Assembly (NCBI GenBank): GCA_002400675.1
Contig: NVQY01000218.1
Coordinates: forward strand, 1 to 6,286
DNA length: 6,286 nucleotides
Source: Paracoccaceae bacterium
GTDB taxonomy: Bacteria; Pseudomonadota; Alphaproteobacteria; Rhodobacterales; Rhodobacteraceae
Reading direction: 5' to 3'
A program made the translations under genes and the position numbers. Numbering within the stretch: the first letter of the stretch is position 1; the number at the start of each line of letters is the position of its first letter. Positions 1-5,994 of the stretch are shown piece by piece. The notes under the pieces were generated by a model. The model saw only the letters and a program-made list of their open reading frames with translations. It ran no database searches and was not told the origin of the DNA.

Positions 1-53
1 TGGATGCTGGTGGCGAAGAAGCCGAAGAAGCTGCTGAAGGGGAGAGTTCCTAA
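1..53 (+). CDS. 3' end of an unidentified upstream gene, possibly oxidase subunit II
   Basis: Only the last 16 codons and the TAA stop (51-53) are visible. They read as an acidic, Ala/Glu-rich tail (DAGGEEAEEAAEGESS) that carries no recognisable domain. The stop shares its last base with the start codon of the following oxidase subunit I gene (TAATG), which suggests translational coupling and membership of the same operon. By context, a subunit II (coxB/ctaC type) is the most likely identity, since subunit II commonly precedes subunit I or ctaB in such clusters. The visible residues cannot show this, because the CuA-binding region would lie upstream of the window. I am fairly sure of the reading frame and unsure of the product. 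Confidence 0.5.
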   Translation, partial: DAGGEEAEEAAEGESS

Positions 54-1633
54 TGGCGACCATGCAGATGGATGATCCAAAATTGGGCGAAAAAGTCCAT
101 TGGAAACCCGAGGATTTGCTCAGCGGTATGTCGCTGAAAACGATCCTCTTTTCGAATGATTACAGGCATATCGCCATCAAAGGGATGCTGACCGCGTTTA
201 TCATGCTGGCTTTGGGCGGCACATTCGCGATTATTTTCCGCACAGAACTGGCGATGCCGGATGTGCAATTTCTTGGCGCGCGGGTCTATATGACCCTGAT
301 GACCCTGCACGGCATGGTCATGGTGTTCGGTTTTCTGATCCCGCTTGCGGTTTCGGTGAACTATTACATCCTGCCAAAAGTTCTGGGCAATGACCGCCTG
401 TTATGGGCCGGTGCGGCGCAAGCCAGTTACTGGATCCTGATTTTGGCGGCGGTGCTGCTGATCATCGGGCGCCCTGACTTTACCTGGACAGCTTATGCGC
501 CGATGTCATTGCGCACGGGCAACCCTTATGTCTGGATGGGCCATGTGGCGATCCTGCTGGTGGCGATTTCTGAATTTCTTGCTGGTGCGGTTTTGTTTCG
601 CAATGCGATTTCCGGCAAGGGTGGTTGGAAAAATACACCGCTGATGGCATGGGCCGCAGGCACAATTGGCCTGTTGTTCATGGTCTCGACCCTGCCGCTT
701 GGCTTTGTCGGTTACGGCCTGCTGTCAGATTGGGCGCAATGGACTGATGTTGCTTGGTTTGATCCGTCGCGTGGTGGTTCGGTGCAGTTCTTCCTTTATG
801 TCTTCTGGACATACGGACACCCTGCCGTGTACCTGCCATTCGTTCCGGCGATTGCGATCATCTATACGATCATGCCGCGTTTCCTTGGCCATCCAATGTG
901 GAGCTATTGGTCAGGTGTTGCAGCGTTTATCCTGCTGTCAATCGGCGCTTTGCCAATTGGTCCGCATCACTTCCAACCGGTCTATACGGTGTCGGGGGAT
1001 TATCAGCGGTTCATTCAGATCCTGACGATGTTGGTGTTTATCCCGTCGGTGTTGCATGTGTTCAACTGGATTTCGTCGCTGTTTATGGCGCCAATTCCAG
1101 ATTCAGCACGCCGCGCCATCCCGTTCAAGTTCATGGTGTTTGCAATTGCGTTCATCGTTTATGGCGGCGCAACTGCGTGGCTGAATGCGCAGATCGCAAC
1201 GGACAGTGACTTTATCCATAACACTTACTGGATACCGGCCCACTTCCACGCCATGTTCTTTGGCTTCTCGGGTCAGATGGCCTTTGCCGGGGTTTACTTC
1301 CTGTATCCGTATTTCACGGGCCGGATGTATAACCAGACAATGGGCAACTGGCACTTCTGGTTGTGGCAGATCGGTCTGTTCATCAAGATCACGGCCATGG
1401 GCGTTGCCGGATACCTGTATTTCCCACGTTGGGTATACGACTATCTGGAAATTCCAGGTTGGGCCGAAGCGCAGATGTTCATCACCATTGGTGGATATAT
1501 GGTTGGCATAGGGTTCCTGTTCTTCCTTGTGAACCTGTTCTGGAGCGCCAAATACGGCAAAGTGGTCGAGGATGATCCTTGGCCTGTTATTCATGACCTC
1601 AAAGCAGCGCCAGACGCTGTACCAGCCGAATAA
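53..1633 (+). CDS. Divergent (B-type-like) heme-copper oxidase subunit I
   Basis: This is a 526-residue catalytic subunit of a terminal oxidase, an integral membrane protein with about 12 hydrophobic segments, expected to reduce O2 at a heme/CuB site. All six metal-ligand histidines are visible: H86 (MTLHGMVMVF) and H399 for the low-spin heme, H397 for the high-spin heme (AHFHA), and H256, H305 and H306 for CuB. Y260 sits four residues after H256, the position of the His-Tyr cross-link, which argues for an oxygen reductase and against a nitric oxide reductase. The A1-family HPEVY motif is HPAVY here, and the K-channel lysine position is H335 (IPSVLHVFNW). No D-channel Asp/Asn loop is visible. 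The stretch AIIYTIMPR after the active site resembles Thermus ba3 subunit I as I remember it. The start at 53 is preceded by AAGGGGAG. The fold is certain; the subfamily is an inference. Confidence 0.93.
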   Translation: MATMQMDDPKLGEKVHWKPEDLLSGMSLKTILFSNDYRHIAIKGMLTAFIMLALGGTFAIIFRTELAMPDVQFLGARVYMTLMTLHGMVMVFGFLIPLAVSVNYYILPKVLGNDRLLWAGAAQASYWILILAAVLLIIGRPDFTWTAYAPMSLRTGNPYVWMGHVAILLVAISEFLAGAVLFRNAISGKGGWKNTPLMAWAAGTIGLLFMVSTLPLGFVGYGLLSDWAQWTDVAWFDPSRGGSVQFFLYVFWTYGHPAVYLPFVPAIAIIYTIMPRFLGHPMWSYWSGVAAFILLSIGALPIGPHHFQPVYTVSGDYQRFIQILTMLVFIPSVLHVFNWISSLFMAPIPDSARRAIPFKFMVFAIAFIVYGGATAWLNAQIATDSDFIHNTYWIPAHFHAMFFGFSGQMAFAGVYFLYPYFTGRMYNQTMGNWHFWLWQIGLFIKITAMGVAGYLYFPRWVYDYLEIPGWAEAQMFITIGGYMVGIGFLFFLVNLFWSAKYGKVVEDDPWPVIHDLKAAPDAVPAE

Positions 1634-1644
1634 GGAGAACCGAA

Positions 1645-2640
1645 ATGCTGAAATTTTTTGGAATTGTCGGGTTGGTGGGGGCTGTAATTACAGTTTACCT
1701 TGTCACCTATGGGGTTGGTCCAGAGCGGCAATTGCCGCCGTCGGTCAGCCTGTTGGAAGGCTTCCGCGAGGAGGGTTTCGTGCCTGAAAATCTGAGCCTT
1801 GTCATTGATGAAAGGGCTGAGGAGGCGGAAGTCTTTGAAGTGCCGGAACAAGACGGTGTTGTGCTTGAAGCGGCACTGGCCAATGATCCAATGGCCGGCA
1901 TGGATATGTCCGGTTCGGACAGCGCGTCAGGTTCCATGGAAGGCATGGATATGACGGGGGGCGATACATCCACCGGCAGCATGGAGGGCATGGATATGAC
2001 CGGCGGTGATACGTCCACCGGCACCATGGAAGGCATGGACATGACTGGCGGTGATACATCCACCGGCACCATGGAAGGCATGGATATGGCCACGAACGGC
2101 GAGCCTGTGCTGGATATGGACATGGACGGCGACGGCGTCATGGATATGAGCAGCGCCAGCCTTGGCAACATGACTGGTTCCACTGACGGCGCGATGGAGG
2201 GCATGGATATGTCCCCCAGCAATGCCGCGATGATGGGCGAGGGCGGTTTGTTGATCGCCGAAGAAGGTGCATTTGACCGTGAGATCGTTTTGACCATGGC
2301 CGAGTGGAAATTCTCGGAGATGAGCATCGACGTCAAGATGGGCGAACGCATCAAGTTCACCGTCAAAAACGGTGGCCAAATCCCGCATGAGTTCATGTTC
2401 ATGACTGGCCCGCTTATGGCCGCTGCAAACTATCGCGGCACACGGGCGGATTGGAACTTGTTGGAGCACGAAGCGCTGTTTGAACAAGCACTGGTTCTGC
2501 CAGGTGGTGAGTTCACCTTCGTTCTGGAAGTCCAGGAAGCCGGAAACTGGATGTTCATGTGCATGCTGCCTTACCACATGCAAATGGGCATGATGGGCCA
2601 GATGGCGACAGCTGGCATGGCCATGGATATGGATATGTGA
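1645..2640 (+). CDS. Membrane-anchored Met-rich protein with C-terminal type-1 copper (cupredoxin) domain
   Basis: This 331-residue protein has three parts. Residues 4-23 form one hydrophobic segment without a lipobox cysteine, so it is probably a membrane anchor with the rest in the periplasm. Residues 81-190 form a low-complexity region full of MxM and GMDM motifs, including a 15-residue tandem repeat; such methionine clusters commonly bind Cu(I). Residues about 210-318 look like a cupredoxin, with H248 (PHEF) and a C306-x4-H311-x4-M316 cluster giving a plausible blue-copper ligand set. Only one cysteine is present in the cluster, so it is not a CuA centre. The tail is again Met-rich (MAMDMDM). 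The gene starts 11 bases after the subunit I stop and has a good AAGGAG site at 1632-1637, so the two are very likely cotranscribed. A role as electron donor, copper store or metallochaperone for the neighbouring oxidase is inferred. I do not recognise a named family for the full-length protein. Confidence 0.88.
   Translation: MLKFFGIVGLVGAVITVYLVTYGVGPERQLPPSVSLLEGFREEGFVPENLSLVIDERAEEAEVFEVPEQDGVVLEAALANDPMAGMDMSGSDSASGSMEGMDMTGGDTSTGSMEGMDMTGGDTSTGTMEGMDMTGGDTSTGTMEGMDMATNGEPVLDMDMDGDGVMDMSSASLGNMTGSTDGAMEGMDMSPSNAAMMGEGGLLIAEEGAFDREIVLTMAEWKFSEMSIDVKMGERIKFTVKNGGQIPHEFMFMTGPLMAAANYRGTRADWNLLEHEALFEQALVLPGGEFTFVLEVQEAGNWMFMCMLPYHMQMGMMGQMATAGMAMDMDM
1930..2088 (+). repeat. In-frame 45-bp tandem repeat encoding GSMEGMDMTGGDTST units
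   Basis: Three complete 45-base units begin at 1930, 1975 and 2020, and a partial unit of 24 bases begins at 2065. A degenerate unit (GMDMSGSDSAS) precedes them at about 1897-1929, and an isolated AMEGMDMS copy lies at 2191-2214. Each unit encodes 15 residues with three methionines in the arrangement M-x-x-M-x-M. Units 1 and 2 encode identical peptides but differ in seven codons, including TCC versus AGC for serine. The period is a multiple of three, so changes in copy number would keep the reading frame. Confidence 0.95.
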
Positions 2641-2649
2641 TTGATATTT

Positions 2650-2675
2650 GCGCGGCCGGGGAAACTTGGCCGCGC
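2650..2675 (+). promoter_or_regulatory. Intercistronic hairpin with GAAA tetraloop ahead of ctaB
   Basis: GCGCGGCC (2650-2657) pairs perfectly with GGCCGCGC (2668-2675). Two G-U pairs and one G-C pair extend the stem to 11 pairs, closed by a GAAA loop at 2661-2664, a GNRA-type tetraloop. It starts 9 bases after the cupredoxin stop and ends 11 bases before the GGGG element (2687-2690) that probably serves as the ctaB ribosome binding site. No T-run follows, so a classical intrinsic terminator is unlikely. An mRNA 3'-end protector or processing boundary between the subunit I/cupredoxin genes and the assembly genes is the most plausible role, by inference. Confidence 0.6.
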
Positions 2676-2698
2676 GACACTATTCTGGGGATTATATT

Positions 2699-3637
2699 AT
2701 GACCGATACCACGATATCTGCTGCCGACAGTCGGCCCTCTCGCGCCGCTGATTATTTCGCGTTGCTCAAGCCGCGTGTGATGTCTTTGGTGGTGTTTACC
2801 GCCGCCATCGGCCTTGTGATCGCGCCGGTCAATATGAACCCGCTTAATGCTTTTCTGTCGATCCTGCTGATCGCCATCGGTGGCGGCGCGTCTGGCGCGC
2901 TGAACATGTGGTGGGATGCCGATATCGACATCAAAATGCGCCGCACCGCCAATCGGCCTGTGCCAGCAGGCCGGATCACACCGACCGCTGCGCGCAATTT
3001 TGGCCTGATCCTGTCGGTCCTGTCCGTGGTCCTGTTGGGCCTTGTGGCGAATGTGGCTGCTGGTGCGATGCTGGCCTTTACGATTTTCTTTTATGTGGTG
3101 ATCTATTCCATGTGGCTAAAGCGTTTGACCCCGCAGAACATCGTCATCGGTGGCGCGGCGGGTGCGTTTCCCCCGGCCATCGGCTGGGTGGTGGCAACCG
3201 GGTCGCTGGCGATAGAGCCGGTGCTGATGTTCGCGCTGATCCTGATGTGGACGCCGCCGCATTTCTGGGCGCTGGCGCTGTTCATGCGGTCGGATTATGA
3301 CGATGCGGGGGTGCCGATGCTGACCGTGACGCACGGGCGTCGCGCAACGCGGGTGCATATTCTGGTATACACGGTCCTGCTGGCGCTTTTGTCGATTGGC
3401 GCGGCGTTTTCGGGGATTGGCGGGCCGATCTATCTGGCGGTGGCGGTTGTGATGAACCTGTTGTTCCTGCGCGGTGCCATCCGTATCTGGGGGCGGGATG
3501 AAACCGCCTCTGAGACCGATAATTTCGCCTGCGAACGGGCGTTCTTCAAGCTGTCGCTGTTGTATCTGTTTGCCCATTTCGGCGCAATTCTGATCGAAGC
3601 ATTGCTGAAACCTTATGGCTTAGGAGGCTGGGGATGA
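2699..3637 (+). CDS. ctaB: Protoheme IX farnesyltransferase (heme O synthase)
   Basis: This UbiA-family polytopic membrane enzyme transfers a farnesyl group from farnesyl diphosphate to protoheme, making heme O, the precursor of heme A. The first Asp-rich motif is visible as N69-MWW-D73-ADI-D77, followed by [14 protein letters not shown]. The second conserved region is [16 protein letters not shown], preceded by [11 protein letters not shown] chose ATG 2699, giving 312 residues, a usual length for the family. A longer reading from TTG 2648 would add 17 residues encoded through the strong hairpin at 2650-2675 and has no good ribosome site. The likely ribosome site for 2699 is the G-rich run at 2687-2690, which is weak. 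The stop overlaps the next start (ATGA, 3634-3637). Neighbouring ctaG and ctaE confirm a role in cytochrome oxidase assembly. Confidence 0.96.
   Translation: MTDTTISAADSRPSRAADYFALLKPRVMSLVVFTAAIGLVIAPVNMNPLNAFLSILLIAIGGGASGALNMWWDADIDIKMRRTANRPVPAGRITPTAARNFGLILSVLSVVLLGLVANVAAGAMLAFTIFFYVVIYSMWLKRLTPQNIVIGGAAGAFPPAIGWVVATGSLAIEPVLMFALILMWTPPHFWALALFMRSDYDDAGVPMLTVTHGRRATRVHILVYTVLLALLSIGAAFSGIGGPIYLAVAVVMNLLFLRGAIRIWGRDETASETDNFACERAFFKLSLLYLFAHFGAILIEALLKPYGLGGWG
3622..3627 (+). promoter_or_regulatory. Strong AGGAGG ribosome binding site inside the end of ctaB
   Basis: A full AGGAGG lies six bases upstream of the ATG at 3634, within the last codons of ctaB. It is the best Shine-Dalgarno match I noticed in the window and fixes the start of the small gene that follows. 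Confidence 0.8.
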
Positions 3638-3795
3638 GTTTTAAGGTAACCCACGAGTTGCATCACCGTCGGTTCAGCCGCAATCTGGGCGTCGGTCTGG
3701 TATTGGGCGCGTTCATAATTTTGGTGTTTGGCCTGACTGTGGCCAAGGTCACCGGCGATGATTTCAAAATTCCGACACAAGAAATCGCCAAATGA
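3634..3795 (+). CDS. Small single-span membrane protein, CoxF-like
   Basis: A 53-residue protein begins with [17 protein letters not shown]. It has one hydrophobic segment at about residues 18-38 and a short polar tail ending QEIAK. The basic N-terminus (HHRR, R16) points to an N-in, C-out topology. Its start overlaps the ctaB stop and its stop overlaps the ctaG start (ATGA at 3634-3637 and at 3792-3795), so translation is probably coupled on both sides. Small membrane proteins in this position between ctaB and ctaG are known in alphaproteobacterial cox operons and are sometimes annotated CoxF. The assignment rests on position, size and topology; the biochemical function is not known to me. 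Its strong ribosome site and clean overlaps make it a credible real gene despite its length. Confidence 0.85.
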   Translation: MSFKVTHELHHRRFSRNLGVGLVLGAFIILVFGLTVAKVTGDDFKIPTQEIAK

Positions 3796-4373
3796 TCAAC
3801 TTTAGAAGCCCGCAAAGAACCGCCGCCGGTCTGGTTGGTGTGGTTGTCCTGATGGGCGGTCTCGCCTGGGCTTCGGTGCCGTTTTACAACTGGTTCTGTA
3901 AGGTAACAGGATTCGGCGGTATTACCGGCGTGGCCGAGGCCGGGTCTGATGTTATTCTGGACCAGACCATTACCGTGCGCTTTGACGCCTCCAAGGACCG
4001 CGATATGCCGTGGGAATTCAAACCGGTTCAGCGCGAGATGGTCCTGCGTATCGGCGAAACCGGGCTGGCCTATTTCGAGGCCTACAACCCAACCGACCGC
4101 GTCGTTGCCGGGCAGGCGTCTTATAACGTGACGCCGTTTTCCGCCGGTGGATATTTCGACAAGATCGAATGTTTCTGCTTTACCGAACAGGTTCTGCAAC
4201 CGGGCGAGCGGGTGCAGATGCCGGTCTCGTTCTTTGTCGACCCGGAAATCGTCAACGATCGCAGCGCGAAATACGTGCATACGATAACGCTATCTTACAC
4301 TTTCTATGAAATCGATCTGCCCGAGGATTATACCCCCCCGGAAGAAACAGCAGTCGCAACAACAACAAACTAA
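3792..4373 (+). CDS. ctaG: Cytochrome c oxidase assembly protein CtaG/Cox11 (CuB copper insertion)
   Basis: This 193-residue protein has one N-terminal membrane span (about residues 11-30) and a periplasmic immunoglobulin-like domain that delivers Cu(I) to the CuB site of subunit I. The copper-binding C-F-C is visible at C127 and C129 ([10 protein letters not shown]). The conserved cysteine after the membrane span is C36 in [15 protein letters not shown]. The family motif MPVSFFVDP is at about 143-151. Length is normal for the family. The start overlaps the stop of the small CoxF-like gene. The C-terminus (residues 181-193) is a short Pro/Glu/Thr-rich tail. Its substrate could be the divergent subunit I in this window, a canonical aa3 subunit I encoded elsewhere, or both; the sequence does not say which. 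Confidence 0.97.
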   Translation: MINFRSPQRTAAGLVGVVVLMGGLAWASVPFYNWFCKVTGFGGITGVAEAGSDVILDQTITVRFDASKDRDMPWEFKPVQREMVLRIGETGLAYFEAYNPTDRVVAGQASYNVTPFSAGGYFDKIECFCFTEQVLQPGERVQMPVSFFVDPEIVNDRSAKYVHTITLSYTFYEIDLPEDYTPPEETAVATTTN

Positions 4374-4401
4374 CTAGGCCGCAAGGTGAGGGACAACGAC
4401 A

Positions 4402-5214
4402 ATGGCACACGCTAAGAACCACGACTACCACATTCTGGCCCCCTCGATCTGGCCGCTTCTCGGGGCGGTCAGTGGGTTTATCATGCTTTTTGGTATAGTT
4501 ATGTGGATGCAGGCAATCACGCCCTACATCTTTTGGATCGGCTTTGTCGGCGTCCTTTACACGATGTACGCCTGGTGGTCCGAAGTGGTGAACGAAAGCC
4601 ACATTGGCGATCATACGCCCGTGGTGCGGATCGGCCTGCGCTTTGGGTTCATCCTGTTCATCATGTCGGAAATCATGTTCTTTTTCGCCTGGTTCTGGGC
4701 GTTCTTCAAACAGGCCATCTTTCCGATGTATGACTATGTCGGCACTGAATATCTCAAGCCGGAAATCCATTCGATTGACCCGTTCCACATTCCGCTGATC
4801 AACACGCTGATCCTGCTGTTGTCGGGCTGTGCCGTGACATGGGCGCACCATGCGCTGGTGCATAACAATGACCGCAAGGCGCTGATCAACGGATTGGCGA
4901 TCGGCATCGCGCTGGGCGTCGCCTTTACCGCTTTGCAGGCTTATGAATATGGTGTGCTGCTGCTGGAAGACGACTGGACCTTTGGCGGCGACATCTTCTT
5001 TTCCACCTTCTTTATGGCCACCGGGTTCCACGGGCTCCACGTACTTATCGGCACGGTCTTTCTGACGGTTTGTCTGATCCGCGCGACCAAGGGCGACTTT
5101 ACCCCGACCCAGCACGTCGGGTTCGAGGCCGCGGCCTGGTACTGGCATTTTGTCGATGTGGTTTGGCTGTTCCTGTTCTTTTCCGTCTACATCTGGGGTA
5201 CTTCGAACCTGTAA
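4402..5214 (+). CDS. ctaE: Cytochrome c oxidase subunit III
   Basis: This 270-residue polytopic membrane protein has about seven spans and looks like a standard A-type subunit III, which binds lipid and stabilises catalytic turnover of subunit I. Recognisable landmarks are the N-terminal [15 protein letters not shown], the conserved glutamate E90 in [26 protein letters not shown] at about 207-218 and the C-terminal [15 protein letters not shown]. The start at 4402 is preceded by GTGAGGGA (4387-4393) at a slightly long spacing, and lies 28 bases after the ctaG stop. Nothing appears truncated. Its canonical character contrasts with the divergent subunit I earlier in the cluster, since as far as I recall B-type oxidases do not normally carry a subunit of this kind. 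Confidence 0.97.
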   Translation: MAHAKNHDYHILAPSIWPLLGAVSGFIMLFGIVMWMQAITPYIFWIGFVGVLYTMYAWWSEVVNESHIGDHTPVVRIGLRFGFILFIMSEIMFFFAWFWAFFKQAIFPMYDYVGTEYLKPEIHSIDPFHIPLINTLILLLSGCAVTWAHHALVHNNDRKALINGLAIGIALGVAFTALQAYEYGVLLLEDDWTFGGDIFFSTFFMATGFHGLHVLIGTVFLTVCLIRATKGDFTPTQHVGFEAAAWYWHFVDVVWLFLFFSVYIWGTSNL

Positions 5215-5216
5215 GC

Positions 5217-5240
5217 GCGGGTTTGCGGTTGCAAAACCGC
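5217..5240 (+). other. Inverted repeat just after the ctaE stop
   Basis: Bases 5217-5226 pair with 5231-5240 at nine of ten positions around a GGTT loop. An alternative shorter stem, GCGGTT with AACCGC around a GCAA loop (5225-5240), is mutually exclusive with it. No T-run follows. It may add to mRNA 3'-end stability ahead of the terminator at 5259, but could be incidental. Confidence 0.4.
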
Positions 5241-5258
5241 CAACTGCGACTATCAAGC

Positions 5259-5287
5259 AAAGCGCGCGAGGGGTCTCGCGCGCTTTT
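5259..5287 (+). terminator. Rho-independent terminator after ctaE
   Basis: A perfect 12-pair stem, AAAGCGCGCGAG (5259-5270) with CTCGCGCGCTTT (5275-5286), closes on a GGGT loop and runs into TTTTCCTTT (5284-5292). The A-stem/U-tract arrangement and the GC-rich core are those of a good intrinsic terminator. It ends 26 bases before the surf1 start, so surf1 and thrC probably depend on readthrough or on a promoter I could not identify. The symmetrical A and T flanks also allow some activity on the opposite strand. Confidence 0.85.
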
Positions 5288-5313
5288 CCTTTAGGCAAAG
5301 GTCTGGCCGGTCC

Positions 5314-5994
5314 ATGCGTTCACTGTTGTTTTTGCTGATTTTTGGCCTGTGTGGCGTCGGCGTCCTGTTGGCGCTGGGCACATGGCAGGTCCGCCGAATG
5401 GGTGTGAAACAGGAAATCATCGCCCGGATTGATGCGCGGATGCTGGCCCCGGCGGTGGAGCTGCCTGCCGATCCCGCCCCGGCGCGTGATAAATATCTGG
5501 CGGTTTCGGTGACCGGCACCATGTTGCCGGGCGAAATAGATGTGCTGACATCCTACGGCTTTTCCGGGGCCGGATACCGGATCGTCGCCCCGTATGAACT
5601 GAGCGACGGGCGGCGCATCATGGTGGATCGCGGCTATGTCCCGACAAGCCAGAAACAGACCACCCGATCCACCGGAGAGATGCCGGTCACCGGCAACCTG
5701 CACTGGCCGATTGAAACGGACGGCTTTACGCCGGTGCCCGATATCGACAAAAACATCTGGTTCGCCCGCGAAGTCGCGGATATGGCCCGCGTTCTGGACA
5801 CTGATCCGGTTCTGATTGTCGCCCGCAACCGCACCGACCCCGGAATCACGCCGGTTCCGGTGAACTCTTCCTCGGTTCCCAACGATCACCTGAATTACGC
5901 CATCACCTGGTTCTCACTGGCGGCTATCTGGGCCGCCATGTCCGCCTATTTCCTGTGGCGCAGCCGCACCAATGCCGAAAGCAAAAGCATATGA
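5314..5994 (+). CDS. SURF1-family cytochrome oxidase assembly protein
   Basis: This 226-residue protein has the SURF1 layout: an N-terminal membrane span (about residues 4-21), a periplasmic domain, and a C-terminal span (about 197-215). In bacteria the family binds heme a and helps assemble the heme a3/CuB centre of aa3 oxidases. Visible family motifs are LGTWQVRR (21-28), MVDRGYVP (103-110), NIWFARE (147-153) and NDHLNYAITWFSLA (190-203). The start is preceded only by weak purine runs (AAAGG at 5297-5301), so initiation may be modest, but the hydrophobic MRSLLFLLIF start fits the family. The gene lies behind a strong terminator, and its stop overlaps the start of thrC (ATGA, 5991-5994). Confidence 0.96.
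   Translation: MRSLLFLLIFGLCGVGVLLALGTWQVRRMGVKQEIIARIDARMLAPAVELPADPAPARDKYLAVSVTGTMLPGEIDVLTSYGFSGAGYRIVAPYELSDGRRIMVDRGYVPTSQKQTTRSTGEMPVTGNLHWPIETDGFTPVPDIDKNIWFAREVADMARVLDTDPVLIVARNRTDPGITPVPVNSSSVPNDHLNYAITWFSLAAIWAAMSAYFLWRSRTNAESKSI

Noticed and set aside
666..1025. Plus-strand frame of 119 codons inside subunit I
   Set aside because: It is out of frame with a strongly recognisable gene and its Ser/Arg/Cys-rich product shows no domain.
53..1633. Nitric oxide reductase (NorB) or cbb3 (CcoN) identity for subunit I
   Set aside because: The cross-link tyrosine four residues after the CuB histidine (H256, Y260) is typical of A and B oxygen reductases and absent from that position in NorB and C-type enzymes.
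1930..2088. Short regular repeats as a possible CRISPR array
   Set aside because: The units are contiguous with no unique spacers, in frame with a protein, and diverged at third codon positions.
1707..2402. Second long minus-strand frame over the repeat gene
   Set aside because: The 45-base period is divisible by three, so the repeats keep several antisense frames open. The peptide shows only reflected repeats.
1927..2583. Minus-strand frame with His-rich repeats (HIHAFHGAGG)
   Set aside because: The His-x-His pattern is just the complement of the ATG-GAT/GAC-ATG codons of the Met-Asp-Met repeats on the + strand, so it is a shadow.
2530..2610. CuA centre in the cupredoxin, making it an oxidase subunit II
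   Set aside because: CuA needs two cysteines in a C-x3-C arrangement. Only C306 is present, with the C-x4-H-x4-M spacing of a type-1 site.
2648..2698. TTG start extending ctaB by 17 residues
   Set aside because: The extension is translated through the GC hairpin, lacks a ribosome site and adds residues unlike the family. ATG 2699 gives a normal length.
4252..5298. Long minus-strand open frame (348 codons) opposite ctaG end and ctaE
   Set aside because: It lies antisense to the clearly recognisable ctaE, has a charged low-complexity composition and shows no known domain. Long antisense frames are common in GC-rich coding DNA.
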